Under the pieces are notes generated by a model. That model saw only the letters and a program-made list of their open reading frames with translations, ran no database searches and was not told where the DNA came from. The translations under genes were made by a program, and so were the position numbers. From positions 1-26,093 of the forward strand of contig JAANSK020133346.1 of assembly GCA_011763485.2 (NCBI GenBank): a stretch of DNA of 26,093 bases. The letters run 5' to 3'. This DNA comes from Isoetes engelmannii. Taxonomy: Eukaryota > Streptophyta > Lycopodiopsida > Isoetales > Isoetaceae. Positions 10,601-18,288 of this stretch are shown here, one piece after another (position 1 is the stretch's first letter; every line of letters begins with the position of its first letter).

Positions 10601-11969
10601 CATCAATAATCGTAAACCATTCACAAACATCCGGGCACATTGACCACCTCACGTATGCCCACCTCACGTGTTGCCATTGTTATAAAACCCTGAGCTAATC
10701 TGAATTCCAGTACCCTAGAGTCTGATTCAATCAATGCAGAATGAGCCTTTGCTGCACCCCTTCTTGTCTCAACATTTCTGCTTTCTTTCATAAACTTCCC
10801 TTTATCTTTATCCCTTCTTCTCCTCTCCTTGGTTAAACTACAATCGAAATCAGGAGAATAGCATAAGCAAGGCCCGTTTAGATGCTCAGGGATGTTCACA
10901 GGTCCCTGGTGAGGATTAGCTCACCTAAGATCAATATGCAAAGTTCCGGCTATGATCATTTGAGTTCAGCCACATGTCCACAAAATCCTGACATAGCTAA
11001 TGCAGCTGCTCCAGCATGTCAATTCATCGCATTCCGGCCATGAGCATTGAAAGGCTGTATCCTATGATACCTATTTATGACTCCCAACACTTGCATCCTG
11101 TATCTTCTTGGCGAGAACTTCATCAGGATTTTGCAAGCAGAAATGAAATGCAGTTGCTTCCTTTGCAGTGCAGCAAAGGAAGTAATTTGGTTGAGGCAGC
11201 GTCTTAGAGACATTGGAATCAGACGCCCATGCTAGTGAGCTGTATACTGACAATTCAGGAGCCATCTCATTGGTAAGAAATCCAACTTCATGGAGGCCAA
11301 GCATATAAAGGAGCAGTATCATTTTACTAGAGAAATAGTGGAAGGAAAAATTACCATCAAGCAGATTGCCACTAAGAGAATGACAGCTGATACCTTTATA
11401 AAACCACTATCTAAGAAAAGAACTTAGAATGCATTCACGATTAGGTCTAAAAAACATAGAAGACGTTTAAAATGGAGTAAATCTAAGGGGAGTGTTGGAA
11501 AATTGATGTGTTTTTAGCATTGTGATCTTCATTTGACAACAGAACTTACATTGTTTTTCATGTGTTTGGCATTCAGTCTCACTTTCACTTAACCTTTCAA
11601 TACTGTCTCGAAAAACGACTCACCCTTTCCTACAAGAGCTTTATATTCGAACTTCGTAAGCGTAATACCCTCTGCTTCAGCAACATAGTCGATCATTTCA
11701 AATCCAACCTGCGACCTAAATCCTACATTTTCATATTGTTTAAATATCATGCAATCGAAGAAATGTTCACTCACATTTCGGCGAGAGTCGGAAAATTTGT
11801 CGCCTGGAATACCAAGTCCGACGACTAGCCATGGAGGTGACTCAATTGGTTTTTCTTGCCAACCAGGATGGGGTTCTAAACAAGGAGCTGCCTCACACAT
11901 TTGTCGAAAGGTAAAATTCTTTGATAAAAGAATCGATGTTAGAGCTTTGCATTGGAGCCGAACGGCCAT
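7653..11969 (-). CDS. Peptidyl-tRNA hydrolase-like protein with a degenerate active site (8 exons)
   Basis: Eight exons (11969-11775, 11708-11624, 9375-9308, 9218-9168, 9093-9020, 8040-7982, 7915-7839, 7760-7653) join in frame into 238 codons at GT-AG junctions. The fold signature of bacterial/organellar Pth runs in order: PWLVVGLGIPG (46-56), SRRN|VGFEMID (62-72), TIGGKTTLLAKPQT (95-108), YYRIPTKNILA|VFDDTNLAVG (123-143), FPRLGIG|VGRPG (172-183), and a C-terminal helix. Pth normally frees tRNA from peptidyl-tRNA. Most catalytic positions differ here (E. coli numbering from memory): N10 is I54, H20 is R64, N68 is D111 and N114 is K157, while D93 (D136) and H113 (H156) remain. The first 24 residues lack Asp/Glu and are rich in K, R, S and T, suggesting an organellar transit peptide. 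The donor of intron 7 (GTCTGA) is weak; without splicing the frame stops at once. A stronger acceptor at 9445 would add 23 codons in frame. It may be a pseudoenzyme or a decaying paralogue. Confidence 0.85.
8041..9019 (-). other. Intron 5 of the Pth-like gene, no recognisable content
   Basis: 979 bases between donor GTATGT and acceptor TTTTCAG. AT-rich, with a small tandem duplication of GCAAAAATATGATT near 8323-8352. No inserted element was recognised. Confidence 0.6.
9663..10070 (-). mobile_element. LINE reverse-transcriptase fragment in intron 2
   Basis: Minus-strand fragments read FNTVPRNRLFQRL (about 9900-9945), then STIGVKQACPNPTRFGLYVD (about 9745-9810). They correspond to the 'KAFDTVPR' and 'GVKQGCPLSPTLFGLYID' blocks of LINE reverse transcriptases. 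The order is right but frames change between blocks and both ends are missing, so the copy is dead. It lies in the same orientation as the host gene. Confidence 0.7.
10980..11535 (+). mobile_element. Ty1/copia fossil: RNase H end, polypurine tract and LTR start
   Basis: Plus-strand pieces are typical of the C-terminal RNase H domain of Ty1/copia polyproteins: AAKEVIWLRQRL, LYTDNSGAISLV and EGKITIKQIATKRMTADTFI. An AAGGGG tract then leads into a TGTTGGAAAA LTR start at about 11494. The element is broken in a few places and most of its length is gone. A possible gag-like piece and a primer-binding-like TTATCAGAGC lie near 10105-10640. It sits antisense within intron 2 of the Pth-like gene, so it entered after that intron existed. 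Old, judging by decay. Confidence 0.65.
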
Positions 11970-12088
11970 GGCTGATTTACAGAACGAGTTGAATTATAAG
12001 AATGTCAGCTTGCAGTCATACATCAAAACCTCAAACCGCAGTTATACATTCTCCAACCTCAAAGTCTAAAAATTCAATTGTTACGATA

Positions 12089-12100
12089 CAAAAACAAAAA
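12089..12100 (-). terminator. Pol III terminator of the tRNA gene
   Basis: Two five-T runs on the minus strand (12096-12100 and 12090-12094) lie 18 bases past the tRNA 3' end, as expected for RNA polymerase III termination. Confidence 0.75.
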
Positions 12101-12117
12101 GTGCTATAAACAAACAA

Positions 12118-12191
12118 TGGTCTAGGTGGGGCTCGAACCCACGACCTTCGGCTCATAAGACCAACGCTCTAACCAACTGAGCTACAAGACC
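12118..12191 (-). tRNA. tRNA, anticodon UAU (Ile by codon), no intron
   Basis: The 74-base sequence folds as a full cloverleaf: D arm GCTC/GAGC with loop AGTTGGTTA, anticodon arm TTGGT/GCCGA with loop CTTATGA, and T arm GTGGG/CCCAC with loop TTCGAGC, discriminator A. The A box (TAGCTCAGTTGG) and B box (GGGTTCGAGCC) are intact. The anticodon (12155-12157) is UAU, which reads AUA. Three oddities: a T-T mismatch at the sixth acceptor pair, G instead of A at position 37, and no intron, although plant tRNA-Ile(UAU) genes usually carry one. It may therefore be a derived copy of another tRNA or a tRNA-like pseudogene. It lies 148 bases upstream of the Pth-like ATG, on the same strand. Confidence 0.85.
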
Positions 12192-12239
12192 GTTTTAACA
12201 CTTTACGATTCTTTTAAATATCATACTCATGCAATTTTA

Positions 12240-12707
12240 ACAAAAATGGGAGCTGTAAATTTTTTGGCCACAATAAGCAAACCGTGCAGTAATAATCCAA
12301 AGGTACTCTACACTATCTATAAATTTACACATTGAAGAGGTGGCATTGGGTAGTGAAGGGAATATTTCATCATGTCGGATCTTATTGTATATAACATTTG
12401 GAGTGAATCTCCTATTCTTCTTGAGCAATGCTCCTTGTTTTGACATATCTTAAATATATATCTTCACTCTGTGCTCTGTGGTGCACCCTGAGAATGCGAC
12501 GAAAAGCTGGCCGTGGGTGAAGATTGGCATTGGTAGGTAAATGCCAACAGAGGTCATCGATTGGCCTTGGAACAAAAAAAAAAGGCCGCCACAACCGCAA
12601 CCTAAACTGGCTATTTGGGCTCTCAATTTGAGGGGTCATGACGTGGTCTAGTTGTGACCCTCAATTAAGTTTGATGCGTATGCTAACATATTATAATATA
12701 AGAAGAT
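12240..12707 (-). mobile_element. Helitron helicase C-terminal relic
   Basis: On the minus strand, GQSMTSVGIYLPMPIFTHGQ followed by LFVAFSGCTTEHRVKIYI matches the last motifs of Helitron (PIF1-like) helicases, normally 'QGQTLDRVGLYLP..VFSHGQLYVALSR'. A short block, RRFTPNVIYNKI, follows and corresponds to the family's 'NVVYKE' end. Upstream residues (PQIESPNSQFRLRLWR) are joined through a T-rich stretch, with the 'FAMTINK' block missing and a frame change, so the copy is dead. A TC-type start, TCTTCTTATATTATAA, at about 12690-12707 could be the element's 5' terminus. The 3' terminus was not found. Confidence 0.7.
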
Positions 12708-12817
12708 AACGTTTAAATGTCATGTCATATATTGGATCGATATGCACATTTCAATGATCAATGGTTAAACTTTTGAAATTCATCCTAACATAATAGTAAG
12801 ATGCAAATGCAATTAGT

Positions 12818-12892
12818 GGGGTTGTTGTCCCATGGCTAGTTGGTTAAGGCTCGAGGTTGTTGTCCCATTCGATTAAGTTCAATTCCATGAAT
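12818..12892 (+). mobile_element. tRNA-derived SINE-like head
   Basis: A Pol III A-box-like motif (TGGCTAGTTGG, 12833-12843) is followed 33 bases later by a B-box-like motif (AGTTCAATTCC, 12876-12886). The stretch GTTGTTGTCCCAT occurs at 12821-12833 and again at 12856-12868. The cloverleaf is not preserved, so this is a SINE head or tRNA relic rather than a tRNA gene. No clear tail was found. Confidence 0.4.
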
Positions 12893-13079
12893 CAACAAAA
12901 TCGTTGCAAATGCAATTAGAATCTTTTTAATAGTCAAATAATAAGGATCATAAGCAAACTTTGATGCTATTTGTAGTGATGACATAGATTTTATTATATT
13001 GTGTTTTGAATTTTAGGTCCACTTGTTCCCAACTACATTGATGATATCGCACAAATTATATGTTATTATAGAAATAGTG

Positions 13080-13400
13080 CCATCAAGACGAGTTGTCTGA
13101 TACTTTTGTATTGGGTAGAGGAATTCTGCAAGGTTGTCCCTTAGCACCTTTGCTCTTCACAATTGTGGCAGAAGTACTATCCCAGCTTTTCTTGTAGCTG
13201 CCTGTGATGGTATCATCTAAGGTTTGCAATGGCTTACGGTTCTCAAGGAGTATGTAATTAGTATATTAAATGATACCTTTCTGTGTAATTAGTATATTAA
13301 ATGATACCTTTCTGTTCTTAATTTACTGAGGTTGAGAATCTTCATAATGCTAGGCTATTGTTGGACACTTTCTCCGTAGCATCACAGGTTCTTATGGGCT
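13080..13400 (+). mobile_element. LINE reverse-transcriptase fragment with internal tandem duplication
   Basis: The frame reads DELSDTFVLGRGILQGCPLA, then PLLFTIVAEVLSQLF and a stop, matching the 'RGVRQGCPLAPYLF..VAEVLS' block of plant L1-type reverse transcriptases. Further on, NDTFLFL and EVENLHNARLLLDTFSVAS correspond to the catalytic '(Y/F)ADDT.LFL' region and the helix after it. The catalytic box has decayed to LNDT, and a 31-base segment over it is tandemly duplicated. Truncated at both ends, with frame changes. Confidence 0.7.
13253..13315 (+). repeat. 31-bp tandem duplication
   Basis: GTAATTAGTATATTAAATGA followed by TACCTTTCTGT occurs twice head to tail without mismatch, inside the LINE fragment. 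Confidence 0.9.
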
Positions 13401-13759
13401 AGCAAAAGTGCACTGCTCTGTGGACGTTGGACTTTGAAGTCTAACCCCAAGCTAGTGTTGATAAGCAGCGCTATTCGCCACACAGACGACAAGAGGTTGA
13501 GCCTCAACATTGAGCTGTCAGGTATCTCTGTGGGTTTTAGACACGGAGATAATAAAATATCGGGCGTTATGACCTGATAGTGGGAATGGAATATCGTATT
13601 CCAGCAGGAGCATTATTTGATTGCAGCAACTGAAAACTCATATTGATTGCTTCTGATGAAAGGAAGGTCGCGATGAAAGGTAATAAGTTAATTTCGAGAA
13701 TGCAATGTATGATGAGTAACAATCAAATGCGTTAAGAGAAATGAGATAGCATATGTTTG

Positions 13760-14930
13760 CATGTTGGAACTGGTAGATCCCAACAATAGGGGCAACACCA
13801 AAGAAGAGACCTTGAGCAAGATGCCCAAACAGGAGCTCCATGACTTATTTCCAGAGGAAATCAAGAAACTCCCGCCTTCTAGGGGAATGGAGTGCGAGGT
13901 CGCTCTTGCACAAGATAGAAAAACAACTAGTAAGGCGCCATACAGGGTGGCACTTTTGAATTGGGAAAGCTAAAGAAACAACCTAAGAATTCATAGACCT
14001 TGGGTTCATAAGACCTAGCGTCTCTTTGGAGTGCCTATCCTATTCGTTAAGAAAAAGGATGCGAGTTTAAGGATGTGCATTGAGAATAATTATGCCCTAC
14101 CTAGAGCGGATGACCTCATGGATCAACTCCAAAGAGCAAAATTCTTCTCCAAGATCGACTTATGATTGGTGTATCAACAAATCAGAATCAAAGAGGAGGA
14201 TGTCCACGCGGCGACTTTCAGGACAAGATATGGATACTATGAGTTTACAATCATGCCTTTTGGACTAATTAATGCTCCGGGAACAAATTATGAGGCTTAT
14301 GAATGTCGTCTTCCACGAGTTCCTCGACGACTTTCTGATTATCTTCTTCGATGACATCTTGGTCTATAATAAGACCTTGCAGGATCATGTCTACATTTGA
14401 GAAGAACCTTTAAGAAGTTGAGGAGGCAAAAACTCTATGCTAAGCTGCCAAAGTGCCATTTTGCAACCAGCAAGGTAGACTACACATTATCTCTCTAGAG
14501 GGTATCTCAGTTGATCTGACAAAGGTTTAAAAATGGTAGAATGGCCAACCCTAAGGCACATCCACGAAATGAGGAGTTTCCTTGGCCTAATAGTCTATTA
14601 CAGGAAATTTATCAACGAATTCGCCAAGGTAGCGATGCCACTTATGGACCTCACCAAAATGCAGTAAGATCAAGGATTTGAAGGATCACTGGGAGGACAA
14701 AGTTCAGGGAAGATTTGACAGGCTAAAAGAGGTCTTGACAACAACACCAGTCCTCGCCCTCCCAGACCCGGAGAAGGACAAGTTGGTAGCAACGAATGCA
14801 AGTAAGATTGCAACTGTTGCGCTTCTAATGCAGGAAGAACGAATAGTTGCTTATGACTCTCGTAAGATAGACTTGCTTATACCTCACCTCCACATTTTGA
14901 TTAATATTTCCAACATTTTCTAAAAGCTCT
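13760..14930 (+). mobile_element. Ty3/gypsy pol fossil (reverse transcriptase and start of RNase H)
   Basis: Pieces across all three plus frames match Ty3/gypsy pol in the correct order: a linker block (LFPEEIKKLPPSRG), the reverse-transcriptase core including [12 protein letters not shown], a thumb region (AKLPKCHFATSKVDY), and the RNase H start (ALPDPEKDKLVATNAS). The copy is clearly dead, with roughly five to ten breaks. Protease, integrase and LTRs were not found next to it. Old. Confidence 0.8.
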
Positions 14931-15240
14931 GGAGCACCATTGGGGAACTGCATAGATAAATGGGAGCTGTAAGGGCACATTCTAAGACGTGCCCATGTCA
15001 ACAGCGTATACAATTTTGTTTGGCATATGATAGGTAACCAATTCCGGAGCATCCAAAATCATATGGATTGATAATGAATTTGATTGTGATAGAGCAATAG
15101 ATGTGGCTGAAGTAACAACATGTGTAAGGCTAGCCTTAAGCGTGGAAATCAAGAGGCATTCAAATTATGTAAATAGTAAGTATGCAGTCAATTAGATGGG
15201 AGGAGGTCAGAGGAGGAGTTGAACCAATCAGCAAAGCAAC
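14931..15240. other. No recognisable feature
   Basis: AT-rich sequence after the pol fossil with no domain, repeat or terminus that I can name. Confidence 0.4.
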
Positions 15241-15246
15241 CTTCTG

Positions 15247-15651
15247 GTGGCAACATGTTCCTATTCTGCAGAGGGAGAGAGGAGAGAAAGCAGTCGGAAT
15301 GGTGATAGAGAAGCTCTAGTTTTTGAGAGCTTGTTTTTTGAGAAGCTTGTTTTTGAGCAAGGAAGCTCTGCCCTGTCCTGGCTAAGCTCCCCTGCTCTGG
15401 AAAGCCTCAAAGGCAGGCCGGGAAGACAGATCGGGAAGGCTGGACGAAATAAAGCCATCTTGGATCACAGAAGCTTCAAGACAGAGGAAGCCGTAAAAGA
15501 AATCCAGTCATGGTTATGGCCTTCGCTCTGCGAGGAACTTGTTTTTGAGCTCTTCACTATTTTCCAGCCTTCACTATTTTGCTCCCTTTGGCCTTTGCTC
15601 TGCGGGGACTGTGTCTTTGTCCAACGGAAGAGACTGGTACGATCGCCATAG
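15247..15651 (+). other. 134-codon open frame, unrecognised
   Basis: The frame carries a repeated block (ALVFESLFFEKLVFEQ, echoed later as EELVFELF) produced by DNA-level repeats of TTGTTTTTGAG and GAAGCTT. It has no known domain and no splice partners. The sequence may be LTR-like or other repeat DNA. I do not regard it as a supported gene. Confidence 0.2.
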
Positions 15652-15944
15652 CCAGACCTCGCAAAAAAGAAGCAGGGCAGATGAAGTCCTAGGCCGTTAT
15701 GCAATTTTCAAGAGATTATCCTAGGTTGTTATAGGATATCTCTGTAAAATTTCAGTGACAACCATGTTATTAGCTGGTAACATCTGTCCATTAAACGATC
15801 CAGATTAATCTAACCATGTAAACCAGAGGACCCGTGCATTAAGGTGATAGAAGCGACTGAAATAAAAACCAGAAAATGGAGTTTAAGAGTTAAAAGCGGG
15901 GCTTCAAATAGCAAACTGGAACTCAACTCCCGCCTCCTAGTTGG

Positions 15945-16282
15945 AGGTGTATGTGGACTTGGGCTTGAGATAAGCTGCTTCACTCTAAGGTGGTTGTGCT
16001 TTGGTGGCAGATTCTTCATAGATGCCCTCGTGTGAATGTGCTTGTCCATAGGTTCGATCCTCGAGTCTCAGCACTCTGCCCACTGTGCAAACGAAGGGAC
16101 GAGAGCCAGTTGATCTTTGAGATTTATTTGAGTGTGTTATCTTATGCATAGACCGGTGGTCCTACTCAGTGGATCATGATTATCCTTTGAGATCTTACTC
16201 CCGCCTGTGCATTTGTATTTGTCTTTCGTCTTGGATTATTAATAAAGTTTGACGTCCTTCAAATGAAAAAAAAAAAAAAAAA
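15945..16282 (+). mobile_element. LINE 3' end: zf-RVT-like region and poly(A)
   Basis: The plus frame reads DKLLHSKVVVLWWQILHRCP, then NVLVHRFDPRVSALCPLCKR and RDESQLIFEI. This is the zinc-finger region (CPLC) that ends plant L1-type LINE polyproteins, followed by RLGLLIKFDVLQ and a 17-base poly(A) at 16266-16282. Stops within the frame (one just before DKLLHSK) show it is dead. The 5' side is truncated at an undetermined point between about 15840 and 15945. No target duplication was found. Confidence 0.75.
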
Positions 16283-16289
16283 GCTGGGA

Positions 16290-17455
16290 ATGTGGAGAGT
16301 TAGAGCATAATGGTAGTGCATAGAACAAATCGTTACATTTGTTTAACTTCGAAGAAAAGCACAAACAACATATTCCAGTTTCAAAATATTCCAAAAAACG
16401 GCAGGACATAAGAGGTGAATTTACTGCAGCAACAATTGAACCCGAAGAGCCCAAACACACAAACCCTAGAATAAGAACTCTTGATGTGTACATGCTCATG
16501 GCTAAATACATGTACATGACGAAAAATACATGGGCAGTCACCATTGAATAATATAAAATAGCTGTCATTGTATATGCACTCTTGAAATACAAAATAGTAC
16601 ATTAAATGAAATGCAGTTGCAAAATCATATAAAAACCTTATTTTAAAGTCGTATAAATATATATTTGGTACTCCTTTTATTGTGCTACATATAGCTGCAT
16701 CAACATACAAAAATTAGTTACAAGTATTTCTCTACAAAAAGGGAAGAAAATATGACAATATCAGAACAATACACTATGCAGTTTCCAACATCCGTTTCTA
16801 TGATGCTCTATACAATTGTCACCAAAGAATGTTTGCTTCCTTCTCTAACTAAAATTACTATAAGGAGATTTGAATTACTACGCATATTGAATGTAGGCAG
16901 AAGCACAAATAAATTCAATAGAATGGATCTAAGAAAAACCATATTGCAGGTATTGGTAAATGCAAACTAACCTTGATTTGACCTAGGATGGTGAAGAGCA
17001 GATTTAGGATGCAAATTGCAAAATCGAATCAGCGAAATTTGGATCGAAGGAAAAAATACTATATTACTGAAAATGCCTTTAGAATTTTAGAACTGAACTC
17101 TAAATTTTTAAGCCCCCTACAAGTGGCAAATTTACGTTTCTGCACTTGGCTAATATAGAGCCGGGCCACAATCCTAGAAGTTTAAAAGTATTCCATGGTT
17201 TAAATGGCCACTCCAACAAGTTTTTAGTGCACATAATATTATGAAATGGCCACGCCCGATGGGTCTGAAGGTTTGGCCAATACTCAATTGGTAATTTATG
17301 GAGTGAATGTAATAAGTTAGTGCCTTAAACTGGCCATCACCCTTTGGTCAAGGCGAGAATGCATCCTACTCCAGTGTGGCCGACTATTTTTCATAAAATG
17401 TGAATGTGTGGCCAACTTGCTCGCTCTTGCTCATGTGTCGAGTAGCGCTTTTCGG
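16290..17455. other. No confident gene
   Basis: AT-rich. A 70-codon plus-strand frame at 16339-16551 (MFNFEEKHKQHIPVSKYSKK at its start) has charged, plausible composition but no recognised domain or partner exon. The part from 17160 to 17455 contains several TGGCCA-type words and leads into the minisatellite. Confidence 0.35.
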
Positions 17456-17460
17456 TGTTG

Positions 17461-17612
17461 TATTTCTCTCTCTAGTTCATCTCTCTAGTTTCTCTGTCTA
17501 TTCTCTCTTTAGTTTCTCTCTCTCTTCAGTTCCTCTCTCTAGTTCATCTCTCTCTATTCTTTCTCTAGTTTCTCTTTCTCTCTCTATTCTCTCTCTAGTT
17601 TCTCTATCTAGT
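17461..17612. repeat. Pyrimidine-rich minisatellite, second block
   Basis: Same TCTCTCTAGTTTC unit as at 4877-5138, and likewise introduced by ATTTCTCTCTCTAGTT. It is followed by about 95 unrelated bases and then hairpin repeat copy 2. Confidence 0.8.
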
Positions 17613-17706
17613 GGACCTAAAAAATTTCCGGCACTGAAAAGGCCAAAAACCTTTGCCAATATCATATTTGAAAATACTGAACTTTTTTTCACCGCCAGTA
17701 AATGAA

Positions 17707-17809
17707 CTAGTAATTATAGTCGTCAGATGATTAGATATACTTAGAATAAACCTCAAGATGCCCAAACCCACCCTTCCTCTTATAAATTGCCCCTTAACAG
17801 GGGCAATCC
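17707..17809 (-). repeat. Hairpin-ended dispersed repeat, copy 2
   Basis: On the minus strand: GGATTGCCCCTGTTAAGGGG, then GGGTGGGTTTGGGCATCTTG and, at the far end, ATAATTACTAG. It aligns over its whole length with copy 3 (25765-25862), and both stop agreeing just after ACTAGT. This suggests that the family's true ends are the hairpin on one side and CTAG on the other. Confidence 0.75.
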
Positions 17810-17932
17810 AATAATAATAAAAATGTGAGTGTAATGCCCTTGATTGATAGTGATCTTCGTATCTTACATCGCGTTCGCTACCCTTATTAGACGATGGTTT
17901 TATCTCAGCCCGATTTGGGTTGTCCTCTGGTG

Positions 17933-18055
17933 GAAACCCTACCAATTTTCTAGGGAAACCCTACCTATTTTTCCAAAAAACCCTACCTATTTTCCATGGA
18001 AACCCTTCCAGCTTTCCTTAAAACATGGAAAGAAACCCTTCCTATTTTCCAAAGC
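17933..18055 (+). repeat. Degenerate tandem array, GGAAACCCTACC(T/A)ATTTTC unit
   Basis: Five or six units of about 20-26 bases: GGAAACCCTACCAATTTTC, GGGAAACCCTACCTATTT, AAAACCCTACCTATTTTCC and so on. AAACCCT equals the plant telomere heptamer, but the spacing is not seven bases, so it is not an interstitial telomere. Confidence 0.75.
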
Positions 18056-18168
18056 AAGAACTTACAAATGAGAGTTGTTTTACGTGATGTCGTAATATAA
18101 GGAGGTTTTTGTCTTCATAAAATGTTGTAATAGCCTTCATAAAATGTTGGAAGGGGAAACTTCCGGGA

Positions 18169-18272
18169 GCAGGGAGTTTCTGGGAGAAACTAGCCCTGGC
18201 GGCGCCGCCGAGAGCGGCGGCAGCCGCGAGCGGCGCCTTCACCAGGGCTAGTTTCTCCCAGAAACTCCCTGC
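18169..18272. repeat. Perfect palindrome, 31-bp arms, 42-base GC-rich loop
   Basis: The arms 18169-18199 and 18242-18272 (GCAGGGAGTTTCTGGGAGAA and 11 more bases, and its complement) pair without mismatch. Imperfect pairing continues outward for about 18 more bases on each side (GGGGAAACTTCCGG against CCGGAGTTTCCC). The loop is nearly all G and C and can itself fold (GGCGCCGCC with GGCGGC). The GC content stands out sharply from its AT-rich surroundings. Confidence 0.95.
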
Positions 18273-18288
18273 GACCGGAGTTTCCCTC

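Noticed and set aside
11562-12069. Plus-strand frames of 88 and 106 codons
   Set aside because: They are antisense shadows of exons 1 and 2 of the Pth-like gene.
14080-14354. Two overlapping 62-codon frames as small genes
   Set aside because: Both are fragments of the Ty3/gypsy pol fossil.
17400-17705. 101-codon serine/leucine-rich frame
   Set aside because: It is simply the translated TCTCTCTAGTT minisatellite.
17933-18055. Interstitial telomere (AAACCCT)
   Set aside because: The heptamer recurs only within a 20-26-base unit, not as consecutive heptamers.
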